Shown here piece after piece: positions 19,701-27,676 of a DNA stretch of 64,000 nucleotides. The stretch's first letter is position 1. Each line of letters opens with the position of its first letter. The stretch is from Acidobacteriota bacterium (GTDB lineage: Bacteria; Acidobacteriota; JAAYUB01). The notes below the pieces were generated by a model that was not told the DNA's origin, did no database searches, and saw only the letters and a list, made by a program, of their open reading frames with translations. The stretch lies in contig JAGNHB010000026.1 of NCBI GenBank assembly GCA_018001935.1, positions 1 to 64,000 on the forward strand, written 5' to 3'. The translations under genes and the position numbers were made by a program.

Positions 19701-20033
19701 CGGTTCGTCCAGGTGGTTTCCAACCTGGTGTCCAACGCGGCCAAACACACCCGGAGAGGTCACGTGCGCCTGGGCGCCCGGGCCGATTCCGACCGGCTCC
19801 GGGTGAGCGTCGAGGACACGGGGGCCGGCATCCCCGCCGAGGAGTGCGACCGCGTCTTCGACAAGTTCTACCAGTCCAGCCGCCAGGACAACCGCGCCGC
19901 CGGGGGGTCCGGCCTCGGGCTGTTCATCTGCCGGCAGATCGTGGAGCACTACGGGGGAACCATCGGGGTCGAGAGCCGCCCCGGCCAGGGAAGCCGGTTC
20001 TTCTTCGACCTGCCCCTGCTCCCCGCCCCCTGA
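16764..20033 (+). CDS. Sensor histidine kinase with Reg_prop propeller and Y_Y_Y domain
   Basis: A 1089-residue membrane sensor. After a signal sequence (about residues 28-50) come some 13 two-component-propeller repeats (about 65-640), each with a WIGT or WVGT word such as LWIGTSGGLVRW, forming extracytoplasmic propellers. A Y_Y_Y domain (about 715-770, RLEGYDRDW, LPPGEYTF) and one transmembrane helix (about 782-803) follow, then a coiled coil and HisKA with the phosphoacceptor in AAVSHELRTP (H856). The ATPase domain has N (NLVSNAAKH), G1 (DTGAGIP) and G2 (GSGLGL) boxes. Unlike many Bacteroidetes homologues it has no receiver or AraC domain, so a separate regulator is needed and none is adjacent. 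Such proteins often sense polysaccharide fragments; the ligand here is unknown. Confidence 0.92.
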   Translation: MVHRRALQEIPPPAVSRTLAGLRRVSPGAAVRLVALWVLAAFLAAVPAGAEPEAGNAGIALAPYDISCWTTDNGLPQNSVNDLVQSLEGYLWIATYNGLARFDGVRFIVYDKSNTPAFGHNAVNSLHLDEAGSLWIGTSGGLVRWRRGGSPEFEAVPQLSGQTVLSLCGDAAGNLWVGTTDGLWQVGAGGVTRRFGTREGLPAAPISNLQDAGAEGLWIGSLGGGAGRFSGGRYYPLTTREGLPDDNIHALFRDRDGNLWIGTENGLVRRNRDGLTVLSTADGLADSDIRAIFRDRRRRLWVGTNKGGVNRLDQDVFIQVPLKSFTANDSPRSFLEDREGSLWIGFKGGLVQLKPGKFQTYDRRRGLPADEVRAVVQDPDGGLWIGTVGSGLVHFDGRGFTVYGRENGLLNDRVWSLSLAPNGDLWLGTYGGGAYRFSGGVFERFDRSRGLSSDSVRVVFADSRGWVWVGTNGGGLNVIRDGRIDHYTAADGLAGDIIYAVAESAPGTIWVGAFSGGLSRLENGRITTFGKEAGLREHAVWALHPDAAGDLWIGTNEHGLVRFRDGQCRYFTTADGLAEDIAFQVLEDDSGALWMNGNAGLYRVAKADLLRYERGEISRIPSQTLGKADGFPNLSCGGPGQPAGCQGTEGRFWFATARGVVAINPRRIPVNRVAPRLIVDKVTIDEREYSGIDPIEAPPGDGNVEIAYTGASFISPERMLFQYRLEGYDRDWVRAGTRRAAFYTNLPPGEYTFHVIACNGDGLWNWEGIRLKFRIRPFYYQTVWFYAGLVCLMALCLWTYHGWRVRNMRARARRLQALVDERTRELDEARRELEAQNAKLRELDRLKTEFLAAVSHELRTPITSIFGFAKVTQKQFQRISAALDEHVTDPTVRGHIPKVGANLDIITVEGERLVRLISDGLDLTKIEAGLMQWDDADWDAGDLLALAARAVQGFFIEHREPRFLVEVEEIRRTIRIDKDRFVQVVSNLVSNAAKHTRRGHVRLGARADSDRLRVSVEDTGAGIPAEECDRVFDKFYQSSRQDNRAAGGSGLGLFICRQIVEHYGGTIGVESRPGQGSRFFFDLPLLPAP

Positions 20034-20044
20034 TTGCCAACAAA

Positions 20045-20180
20045 GTTCGTACGCGTCGTCCCGACGCGGACCCAAGCGGTTCGTACGCGTCGTCCCGACG
20101 CGGACCAATGAAGTTCCTGCGCGTCGTCCCGACGCGGACCCAGGAGGTTCCTGCGCATCGTCCCAACGTGGCTGCTGGCG
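20045..20180. repeat. Tandem array of four 34-bp units, each a hairpin
   Basis: Units begin at 20045, 20079, 20113 and 20147 and are exactly 34 nt long. The first three contain the perfect hairpin CGCGTCG-TCC-CGACGCG or its close form; the fourth is degenerate (changes in both arms). Units differ mainly in the last ten bases. There is no spacer pattern, so this is not CRISPR. It lies just after the stop of the sensor kinase gene and may also act in transcript termination or stability. Confidence 0.85.
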
Positions 20181-20285
20181 GCGAACTCCCGTAGAGGGAG
20201 GGGTTTTTAAAGCTATTGATCCCCTGGCGGAGATCAGGCCCCGTGGACAGTGCCGTGGGCATCATTGAACGGGAATGTCGGGAGT

Positions 20286-22685
20286 TCAAACGCCTCCAAG
20301 CGTCCGCCGGAGGAGGTGATAGTCCAGGATGTCCACGGCGCCGTCACCGTTGAGGTCCCCGCACCCGGGCCCGCAGGGAAGTTCCAGGCACGTTCCCGCC
20401 AGGTAATCCGCCAGCGCCTGGCTGTCCAGGACGTCCACCTCCCCGTCCCCGTTCAGGTCGAAGGCCGCGTCGAACACCAGCACCGTGGCCGTCAGGGAAT
20501 CAACCTGCCCGCACGCGTTGGTGATCCGCACCCAGTAGGACGTGGTCTCGTACAGCGGCCCCGTGCTGTACGTCGTTTCGTCGGCCCCCACGGGCGCCGC
20601 GGTGTCGCCCGCCACCCCCCGGTACCACTGGTACGACCGGGGTGCGCTCCCCGAGGCGCTCACCATGAGGGTGATCCCCTGCCCCTCCAGCACGGAGCGC
20701 GACAGCGGCTCTCCGGTCACGGCCGGGGGGAAGCACGGCGCCTGGGTGATCGCCGAGACCTGGGCGCTCGCCGGGCTCGTCAGGGCGCTCTGCTGGTCGC
20801 CGTGGGTCTCCGTTCGCGTCTGCACCATGAAGGAGTACAAGGTGGAGGGGTTCAACCCGGTGGCGTCGAGATGATCCGCGAGCTTGTCGGCGGTGGCGCC
20901 GACGTAGAACAGGGCGCCGTCCACGCCAAGCCGGCCGTAGACGCGGTAGCAACCCGTGTCCTCCGAGTAGGGGACAGGCGTCCAGGACACCCGGATGGAC
21001 GAGGAGGAGAGGGCCTCCGCCCCCAGGCCCGACGGCGGGACGGTCTGCGTCTGGTCCCAGTCAGGGTCCTTCTCGGCCAGGAATGCCTGCAAGGCCGGGT
21101 CGGTGGCGTAAAGCAGGTTGTAGCCGAAATCGGTGCCGTCGGGAAGCAGGCCCGCCAGGGCCGTAAGACCGGCGGGCAGGGGACCGTACAGGTTGTTGGA
21201 GTGCAGGTCCAGATGAAGCAACCGGGACAAATTCGCGAGCTGGGACGGGACCGTTCCCGCCAGTCGGTTGGCCCCCAGATTCAGTCGGTAAAGGCGCGTG
21301 AGGTTTCCGAGTTGGGACGGGATGTTTCCCGTCAGGCAGTTCCCCGACAGTTTCAACGTATCGAGGTGGACGAGATTCCCGGTCTCGACGGGGATGGCGC
21401 CCGACAAGCGGTTTCCCGACAGGTCCAGGATTACGAGATTCGCCAGCATCCCGACCTGGGTGGGGATCGTGCCCGTGAGGTCGTTGTCCGAGAGGTTCAG
21501 GTTGAGCAGCGCCGTCAGGTTCCCCAATTCGACGGGAATACCGCCCGTGAACTGGTTCCCGTTGAGGTCGAGGACTTGCAGTTGGCTCAGCAGGCCGAGG
21601 GTGGCGGGCAGGGTCCCGGAGAAGAGGTTTTCCCCCAGGAACAGGGCCCTGAGGGAGGACATGCTGCCGATCTCGGGGGGGAGGGTCCCGGAGAACTGGT
21701 TGTCAACCAGCCACAGGTGGGTCAGGGCCGTGGCGTTGGCGACGGTGGCCGGCAGGCTCCCCGTAAGCTGGTTGCTCGCCAGGCAGAGAACCTGGAGGAC
21801 GGTGTTGTTCCAGATCTGTGGGGGAATGGGCCCGGATAGGGCGTTGTCGTTCAACCAGAGGGTCCGGAGAGCCGGCATCCCGGTCAATGCCGTCGGGATG
21901 GGGCCGCTGAACTGGTTATCCGTGAGTTCCAGGTCGACGAGGGTCGACAAGTTGCCGATTTCCGGCGGGATGGCCCCGGAAAACTGGTTGTAGCTCAAGT
22001 GGAGCGTCTGGATGGCCGGAAGCCCGCCGATGGCGGCAGGGAGGCTCCCGGAAAGCTGGGTCCGGTAGATTTTCAGCGACTGGAGGGCAGGCAGGCTCCA
22101 GAGGGTGGTGGGGACGGAACCTGTCAACGGGCTGTCCCCGAGTTCCATCGAGATCAAGGCCGCCAGGTTCCCCATCTGGGAGGGGATCGCTCCGGAAAGC
22201 TTGTTGTTCCGCAGCGAGAGATACTTCAGATGGGAGAGGTTTCCGATCTCCCCCGGGATCGATCCCGAAATTTGGCAGTTGGTGATGAACAACCCTTCGA
22301 GAGAAGCCAGCAGGCCGATCTCGGGGGGGATGGCGCCGGCGAGCGGGTTGCCTCCGATCTCGAGCGTCTTCAGGCTCAGAAACTTGCCGATCTCCGGCGG
22401 GAGGACCCCCACAAGGTTGTTGGATGAAAGGTTGATCCGGACGACATGGTCGCCCATCACCGTGACGCCGTGCCAGGTCCCCTCGGTGCCCGGAAACGCG
22501 AATCCGTCGGTGTGGAGGGGCGGGGTCTTCCACCCCGTGTTGTCGCTCCAATTCGCCCCGCCGGTGGAGTTGTACAGGATGATCAGCGCGTCGCGCTCGG
22601 TGCCGGGGATGGCGCCCCGAAGCGGCGCCGTGAAAAGCAAGACCAGCATCAATCCGATCGACCCCGTCCTGACCGCGTGCTGCAT
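20286..22685 (-). CDS. Secreted leucine-rich-repeat protein with Fn3, Ig-like and dockerin-type C-terminus
   Basis: A 799-residue exported protein. Residues 1-24 form a signal peptide. An LRRNT-like cap (27-80, with ALIILYNSTGGANW and WHGVTV) is followed by 18 consecutive repeats of exactly 24 residues (81-512) in the plant-type pattern LxxLxLxxNxLSGxIPxxxGNL. An Fn3-like domain (about 545-645), an Ig-like domain (about 650-735, YQWYRG, YWVRITNACG) and two dockerin-type calcium repeats (DLNGDGEVDVLD and DLNGDGAVDILD) complete it. Role is probably adhesion or protein binding at the cell surface; the dockerin repeats suggest docking to a cohesin or calcium-stabilised anchoring. GGAGG precedes the chosen ATG. 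It is followed on the complementary side by the 34-bp array. Confidence 0.88.
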   Translation of the reverse strand: MQHAVRTGSIGLMLVLLFTAPLRGAIPGTERDALIILYNSTGGANWSDNTGWKTPPLHTDGFAFPGTEGTWHGVTVMGDHVVRINLSSNNLVGVLPPEIGKFLSLKTLEIGGNPLAGAIPPEIGLLASLEGLFITNCQISGSIPGEIGNLSHLKYLSLRNNKLSGAIPSQMGNLAALISMELGDSPLTGSVPTTLWSLPALQSLKIYRTQLSGSLPAAIGGLPAIQTLHLSYNQFSGAIPPEIGNLSTLVDLELTDNQFSGPIPTALTGMPALRTLWLNDNALSGPIPPQIWNNTVLQVLCLASNQLTGSLPATVANATALTHLWLVDNQFSGTLPPEIGSMSSLRALFLGENLFSGTLPATLGLLSQLQVLDLNGNQFTGGIPVELGNLTALLNLNLSDNDLTGTIPTQVGMLANLVILDLSGNRLSGAIPVETGNLVHLDTLKLSGNCLTGNIPSQLGNLTRLYRLNLGANRLAGTVPSQLANLSRLLHLDLHSNNLYGPLPAGLTALAGLLPDGTDFGYNLLYATDPALQAFLAEKDPDWDQTQTVPPSGLGAEALSSSSIRVSWTPVPYSEDTGCYRVYGRLGVDGALFYVGATADKLADHLDATGLNPSTLYSFMVQTRTETHGDQQSALTSPASAQVSAITQAPCFPPAVTGEPLSRSVLEGQGITLMVSASGSAPRSYQWYRGVAGDTAAPVGADETTYSTGPLYETTSYWVRITNACGQVDSLTATVLVFDAAFDLNGDGEVDVLDSQALADYLAGTCLELPCGPGCGDLNGDGAVDILDYHLLRRTLGGV

Positions 22686-22877
22686 GCGACACCTCCCTCG
22701 ATCCTGAGGCGATCTTAACCCCGGGCTTTCCGCTGCACCAGTCCCGTGGATCGTTGATTTGCCGGGAAGAATCACAGGTGGGGGAGTGTTCGATTCAAAA
22801 CCCGGATCAAAAAACGCAGGCGCGGAGACGCAAGGAAAGCAGTCCAATTGTGAGGAAACGGCTTTCCGCTTGACGAA

Positions 22878-23516
22878 TCAGAACTCGCCCCAGGCCTTGA
22901 GGACGTTAAAGGCGGCCTCCCGGGGGTCGGGGGCGCCGCAGATGGCGCTGGAGACGGCCACGCCGGCCAGGCCCAGCCCCCGGAGAAGGGCCGCGTTCCC
23001 CGCGTGGATGCCCCCGATGGCCACCACGGGGAGCCGGGTGGCGGCCCGGATCCGGCCCAGGCTCTCCGGGGTCTGGGGGGCGCCCGTGTCGCGCTTCGTG
23101 GTGGTGTGGAAGGCGGGGCCCGCGCCGATGTAGTCCGCCCCGTCCGCCTCGGCGGCTTCCGCCTCCTCGGGCGTGTGCGCCGAGACGCCGATGATACGGT
23201 CCGGCCCCAGCAGCTTCCGTGCGACGCGGACGGGGAGGTCCTCCTGCCCCAGGTGGACGCCCGCCCCCGGGACCAGGGCGGCCAGGTCCACCCGGTCGTT
23301 GACGATGAAGGGGACCCCGCGCAGCGCCAGCATCTCCCCGAGCGCCAACGCGTCGTGGTAGAAGTCGCGGGCGGACAGGGTCTTGGCCCGGAGCTGGACC
23401 AGGGTCACGCCGCCCCGCACGGCCTCGCGGACCCTTTCGCAGAGCGGCTCGGTTCCCCCCTCGCCCCGCTGGGCCACCAGATACAGCTTCAGACGATCCT
23501 TCAGCCCGGGAATCAT
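22878..23516 (-). CDS. thiE: Thiamine phosphate synthase
   Basis: A 212-residue TIM-barrel enzyme joining the pyrimidine and thiazole moieties to give thiamine phosphate. Typical motifs are TLVQLRAKT, FIVNDRVDLA, GVHLGQEDLP, IGVSAHTPEEA, GADYIGAGPAF with TTTK, PVVAIGGIHAGN and GVAVSSAI. AGGAGGG lies upstream of the ATG. It stands alone, with no other thiamine gene in the window, and I see no TPP riboswitch in its leader. Confidence 0.95.
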   Translation of the reverse strand: MIPGLKDRLKLYLVAQRGEGGTEPLCERVREAVRGGVTLVQLRAKTLSARDFYHDALALGEMLALRGVPFIVNDRVDLAALVPGAGVHLGQEDLPVRVARKLLGPDRIIGVSAHTPEEAEAAEADGADYIGAGPAFHTTTKRDTGAPQTPESLGRIRAATRLPVVAIGGIHAGNAALLRGLGLAGVAVSSAICGAPDPREAAFNVLKAWGEF

Positions 23517-24011
23517 GCGTCCCTCCTTCCATGGGTGCTGGGGTGCCTTCCGGGGCGCCCCGCGTGCAATGCCGCCGGAAGAGCCGCAGGGCCGCGCGGC
23601 CCGGGGATGGCCACCGATACGAACCCTCGGCGGTTTCGGACATTAAACCACTAATGACACGAATCTTCACTATTATTCTTTTTCGGAAAATGGCCCGATC
23701 GGTGCATGATACCCCTCAGAATGACAAGTTGAGACGGTCGTCAAAAGCCCGGATGATGAACACGGATGGACACGGATCATCCGGACGCTCCAGAATAAAA
23801 AAAGCAGGCGGTCTCAACAGAGCTGACAGAACTTTTTTGCGGGGAACTCGGTGTTGGCGGGGAAGCGGTATCTTCCGTGATGATCTTGTGGGTTCGGCGC
23901 TCGCTGACGGCAGGGGGAGACGCCCGTGACCGGGGCTGAAACCGGTTGACAGCCCGGGGAAAATGGACCATAGTGCTTCCCTTTGCCGGGGACACCCGGG
24001 GGGGAGAGCGC
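23517..24011. other. Divergent intergenic region with short repeat words
   Basis: This 495-bp gap between thiE and tatD shows no gene. It contains words of the kind gacacgaat (about 23656) and aacacggatggacacggatc (about 23759-23778), which resemble the acgaat and acggag families seen elsewhere in intergenic DNA here. AT content is higher than in the genes, so promoters for both flanking genes are expected but none stands out. Confidence 0.5.
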
Positions 24012-24818
24012 ATGAATCCCATCGACATCGTGGACACTCACGCACACCTCGAGATGCCGGCGTTCGACGCCGACCGGGAAGCGGTCATCGACCGGGCGCG
24101 CGATGCGGGGGTCATCCGCATCCTGTCCGTCGGAAACGCCCGCCCGGAGGAGCGGTCCATGGAAAAATCCCTGGACCTGTGCAGCCGCTTCCCCGGGCTC
24201 TCCACGTCGGTGGGCATCCACCCCCACGACGCCTCCCTCGCGTCGGAGGCGTGGTACCGCCGGTTCGAGGACTACGCGGCCTCCCCCCACGTCTGGGCGC
24301 TGGGGGAGATCGGGCTCGACTACCACTACGACCTGTCGCCCCGGGACGTGCAGTGCCGGGTCTTCGCCGAGCAGCTCGACCTGGCCCGCGCCCTGGACCT
24401 GCCGGTCATCGTGCACAGCCGCGAGGCGGCGGAGGACACTTGCCGCCTTCTCGAGGCGCACTGGGCCCCGCCCAACCCCGGAGGGATCCTGCACTGTTTC
24501 GCCGGGGACGGCGCCATGGCGAGGCGCTGCATGGCCCTCGGTTTCCACGTGTCCTTTGCCGGCAACATCACCTTCCCCAGGGCCCAGGGGCTGCGGGACG
24601 CCCTGGCCGAGGTCCCGGACGACCGCCTGCTGCTGGAGACCGATTCCCCCTACCTCTCGCCGGTGCCTCACCGCGGGAAGCGCAACGAACCGGCCCGCGT
24701 GGCGGAGGTCTTCCGGGAGGCGGCCCGGCTGCGCGGGTGCGGCTACACGGAGGTGGCCGGCCGGGTGATGCACAATTTCAAAAATGTATTTTCGAAATGG
24801 TTCCCGACCGTGCTATAA
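24012..24818 (+). CDS. TatD family metal-dependent deoxyribonuclease
   Basis: A 268-residue TIM-barrel hydrolase. Metal ligands are visible as DTHAHLE (H-x-H near the N-terminus), ALGEIGLDYHYD (Glu), PVIVHSREA (His), LHCFAG (His) and LETDSPYLSP (Asp). Family members act as 3'-exonucleases on DNA and in DNA repair or quality control, and some as D-aminoacyl-tRNA or peptide-editing-like hydrolases, so the exact substrate is open. I begin it at the ATG at 24012, after a GGGGAGAG ribosome site. The promoter of the next gene lies inside its last codons. Confidence 0.92.
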   Translation: MNPIDIVDTHAHLEMPAFDADREAVIDRARDAGVIRILSVGNARPEERSMEKSLDLCSRFPGLSTSVGIHPHDASLASEAWYRRFEDYAASPHVWALGEIGLDYHYDLSPRDVQCRVFAEQLDLARALDLPVIVHSREAAEDTCRLLEAHWAPPNPGGILHCFAGDGAMARRCMALGFHVSFAGNITFPRAQGLRDALAEVPDDRLLLETDSPYLSPVPHRGKRNEPARVAEVFREAARLRGCGYTEVAGRVMHNFKNVFSKWFPTVL

Positions 24819-24819
24819 T
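24791..24819 (+). promoter_or_regulatory. Likely promoter of the polyprenyl synthase gene
   Basis: A perfect TATAAT (24814-24819) lies at the end of tatD, 17 nt after a weak -35 (TTCGAA). The start point would be about 20 nt before the downstream ATG. Confidence 0.5.
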
Positions 24820-24846
24820 TCACGGTTCGGTACCCGTGGAGCGGTG

Positions 24847-25866
24847 ATGGACAAAGAGCGCGCCCACACTTTCCTGGCCATGGTGATGCCCGACCTCGAG
24901 CGGGTGCGGGAGATTTTCCTCTCGCTCACCCGTTCGATCGACAGCGTGGTGGAGCGCATCGGCGGGCTGGTCCGCGAAAACGCGGGGAAGATGCTCCGCC
25001 CGGCGCTGATGCTCCTGTCCCACCGGATGCTGGACGGAGACGGGGCGGAACGGCGCTGCGAGGCCCGGGAGGCCCCGCCGGACCCGGTGCTCCGGCTGGC
25101 CGCCGTCATCGAGCTTCTGCACACCGCCACCCTGGTGCACGACGATGTCATCGACGAGGCGGACATGCGCCGGGGTTCCCCCAGCCTCAACGCCCTCTGC
25201 GGCAACGAGGTTTCGGTGCTGGCGGGCGACTGGTGCTACATCACGGCCCTGCAGGCCGCCGTCGAACTCCGGAACTTCCAGGTGCTGGACATCCTCCTCG
25301 ACGTGGTCCGCCGCATGGTGGAGGGGGAACTGATCCAGCTGGATTTCATCGGCCGGATCGACATCACGCGGGAGGAGAGCCTGGACATCGCCTCCCGCAA
25401 GACCGCCCACCTCTTTTCCTCCTGCACGCGCCTGGCGGGGGTGCTTCGCGGCCGTGAGCGAGCGGAGATCGACGCCCTCTTCCGGATCGGTTTCGACCTG
25501 GGCATGGCTTTCCAGCTCATGGACGACGTTCTGGACTTCACGGCGGCCGAGGCGAAGCTGGGCAAGCCCATCATGAACGACCTCCGGGAAGGCAAGGTCA
25601 CCCTGCCGGTCATCCATCTCCTGGAGGGGGGAGATCCCCGGCATCGCCACCTGGTGAAGACCGTGCTGGCGGAAAAGGATTTCCGGACCGTCCAGGCGGA
25701 GGAATTCCGGCATCTCCTCACCGAGAACGGGTGCATCGCCAGAACCGTCTCCCTGGCCGAGACGTATATACACTCCGGGAAAGCGTGCCTGGGCGCCTAT
25801 CCCCCGTCCCCCTGCCGGGACGCGCTGCTGGGAATCGCGGATTTCATTCTGACCCGCGGCTACTGA
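24847..25866 (+). CDS. Trans polyprenyl diphosphate synthase (long-chain, IspB-like)
   Basis: A 339-residue all-helical prenyltransferase that condenses isopentenyl diphosphate onto an allylic primer to build the quinone side chain. Both aspartate-rich motifs are present: LLHTATLVHDDVIDEADMRRG (DDxxD at D99, D100, D103) and AFQLMDDVLDF. The GKMLRP substrate motif is also seen (48-52), and the small residues before the first motif fit a long-chain (C35-C50) product, though chain length cannot be read reliably. A UbiD-family decarboxylase at 47.9 kb may act in the same quinone pathway. Confidence 0.92.
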   Translation: MDKERAHTFLAMVMPDLERVREIFLSLTRSIDSVVERIGGLVRENAGKMLRPALMLLSHRMLDGDGAERRCEAREAPPDPVLRLAAVIELLHTATLVHDDVIDEADMRRGSPSLNALCGNEVSVLAGDWCYITALQAAVELRNFQVLDILLDVVRRMVEGELIQLDFIGRIDITREESLDIASRKTAHLFSSCTRLAGVLRGRERAEIDALFRIGFDLGMAFQLMDDVLDFTAAEAKLGKPIMNDLREGKVTLPVIHLLEGGDPRHRHLVKTVLAEKDFRTVQAEEFRHLLTENGCIARTVSLAETYIHSGKACLGAYPPSPCRDALLGIADFILTRGY

Positions 25867-25987
25867 TCGGGGAAACATGTGCCGGCTGCGAGACCGAATT
25901 CAACCTTTTCCCGGGTTCGCCCATCCAATGATGGGGACCATCGCGCGCGTCTCGGCCTGAGCCGGTCCCAAGGGGTCTGATCCAGCC

Positions 25988-27229
25988 ATGCGAAAGATCA
26001 TTCAAGCCATCACCGAACGACTTCCCTTCGGGTCTCCCGACGCGAGGTCGGACTACAACCTGCTTCTGAAAGGCGCCCTGAATCCGCCACACCCGGCCGC
26101 CCCCCACGGCGGGAACGGGAAGGGGCCGCACGCGGCACCGCCCGCACCGTCCGTGCCGATGGGGGGCGAAGCCCCCGGCATGCCCCCCGGCCCGCCGCCG
26201 AAGCCTCGCATCGACCCGCGGACCCTCGAGCTTCCCATGACCCGGCTCCTCGTCAGCCGGGCCGCCCCCTCTCCCGAGGAACGCCTCACCCTGAAGCGAT
26301 CCGCGGAAATCTCCTTCGGGCTCCACGCGGGGATCATCCTGGTGGTTGCCTTCGTCCTGATCATCCTGCCCCTGATCAAGCCCGAGCAGCTCACCGAGCT
26401 GATCCTCACCCTGCAGGCGCCTCCCGCGCCCCAGACCGAGCAGTTCCCCGAGGCCGACATCCACAAGGACACCACGGTCTACAAGGAAGAGAGCCTGGTC
26501 AAGGAAGCGGGGCAGTCCGGGGGCGCCAAGGAGTCGAAACCGGGCGGCGGCGGGGGCGGAGGCGGCTCCCTTCCCGACGTCAAGCCCCAGAGCCATGACT
26601 ACGGGGACGCCAAGGGCTTCGTCCCCAAGCCCATCAAGGACGCCTTCGACATGCCCGAACTGGAACCGGACGCGCCCATCCTCCCTACGGGCATGGCCGT
26701 TCCCCCGCCCCCCAACATCAGCAACCTGATGCCCAGCAACAAGCTGGTGGACGGCCCCATCGTGCCCGACCACGTTCCCGAGGTCATCGGCGGCGGGACC
26801 GGCACCGGGGTCGGCTCCGGCCGGGGCAGCGGTTACGGCCCGGGGAGCGGCGGCGGCTGGGGCGGCGGGACCGGCGGCGGACGGGGCCCGGGCACGGGTC
26901 GCGGCAGCGGCCCCGGCGACGGCGACGGCATCGGGTACGCCAAGGCGGGCGACCCCGGGGTGCAGGCCCCCCAGGCCATCTTCAAGCCCAACCCCAAGTT
27001 CACCGACGAGGCCATCCAGCGCCGGGTGACGGGCGTCGTCCTGCTCGTGGGGATCGTCCGCGAGAACGGCCGGATGGACACCATCCGCGTCCTCCGGGGC
27101 CTGGGCTACGGCCTGGACGAGTCGGCCCAGCAGACGGTGCTCTCCAAGTGGAAGTTCAAGCCCGGCATGAAGGACGGCCGCCCGGTCGCCTGCCAGGTCA
27201 CCATCGAGGTGGTCTTCCAGCTCTACTGA
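25988..27229 (+). CDS. TonB-like energy-transducing protein with Pro/Gly-rich linker
   Basis: A 413-residue inner-membrane protein. The cytoplasmic N-terminal part (1-105) is unusually long for TonB. One membrane helix lies at about 108-131 (LHAGIILVVAFVLIILPL). The periplasmic linker (135-325) is rich in Pro and Glu and then contains extended Gly/Ser/Arg tracts (about 275-320). The C-terminal domain (about 330-413) has the TonB/TolA-like pattern DEAIQRRVTGVVLLVGIVRE, SKWKFKPGMKDGRPVACQV. It would pass proton-motive energy to outer-membrane receptors. No exbB/exbD is adjacent. Such long-headed TonB proteins are frequent in Acidobacteriota and Myxococcota-like lineages. Confidence 0.85.
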   Translation: MRKIIQAITERLPFGSPDARSDYNLLLKGALNPPHPAAPHGGNGKGPHAAPPAPSVPMGGEAPGMPPGPPPKPRIDPRTLELPMTRLLVSRAAPSPEERLTLKRSAEISFGLHAGIILVVAFVLIILPLIKPEQLTELILTLQAPPAPQTEQFPEADIHKDTTVYKEESLVKEAGQSGGAKESKPGGGGGGGGSLPDVKPQSHDYGDAKGFVPKPIKDAFDMPELEPDAPILPTGMAVPPPPNISNLMPSNKLVDGPIVPDHVPEVIGGGTGTGVGSGRGSGYGPGSGGGWGGGTGGGRGPGTGRGSGPGDGDGIGYAKAGDPGVQAPQAIFKPNPKFTDEAIQRRVTGVVLLVGIVRENGRMDTIRVLRGLGYGLDESAQQTVLSKWKFKPGMKDGRPVACQVTIEVVFQLY

Positions 27230-27369
27230 TTTCCCAGGTTCCGCTCCGCGCACGGAAACCGGGCGCCGCGGGCCCGTCGCGCGTTTGCCCGCTCCCCCGG
27301 CGGGTGCCGGGTGAATCCGGCCTCCCCGGGCGGACGTTCCCGATCGCCCGAAGGCCGCCCTCCCGGGCG

Positions 27370-27609
27370 TCAGGCGAGGTCCTTCTCCCGGAGGTTCGAG
27401 AGGAACGCGTGCACGTCCCGCCGGATCCCGTCGGGATCCGTCGAGGAAAAACCGGACAGGATCTCCTCGACGATCTCGTCCTCCGTTTTGCCCTCGGCGT
27501 GCTTCCGGAAGATGTAGAGCCCGGTGGCGTTGAGACTGTGGACGTGGTCGGTGTCCGGGTCGTAGAGCAAGAGCCCGTCGTCGGTTTCGGTCTCCAGGAA
27601 TCGTTTCAT
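27370..27609 (-). CDS. PqqD-family peptide-binding protein
   Basis: A 79-residue protein of the PqqD/RiPP recognition element type, which binds leader peptides and presents them to radical SAM or other modifying enzymes. The winged-helix pattern is visible: GLLLYDPDTDHVHSLNATG then LYIFRKHAEGKTEDEIVEEI. It is the last gene of a four-gene unit that includes a radical SAM protein with its own PqqD domain, so this would be a second recognition element in trans. It starts 67 nt after the end of the C25 peptidase gene. Confidence 0.85.
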   Translation of the reverse strand: MKRFLETETDDGLLLYDPDTDHVHSLNATGLYIFRKHAEGKTEDEIVEEILSGFSSTDPDGIRRDVHAFLSNLREKDLA

Positions 27610-27676
27610 GGGCCCTCCGTGGGCAGCTTCCGCCGGGGAGGGGACGTGCCCCCTCCCGGCGCGCGGTCGTTCCGGG

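Noticed and set aside
20045-20180. CRISPR array
   Set aside because: Units are directly adjacent with no unique spacers, and there are no cas genes.
23517-23700. TPP riboswitch upstream of thiE
   Set aside because: The conserved CUGAGA and ACCUGAU segments of the thi-box are not found in the minus-strand leader.
24791-24819. Terminator of tatD
   Set aside because: The AT-rich stretch lacks a stem; it reads as a promoter for the next gene.
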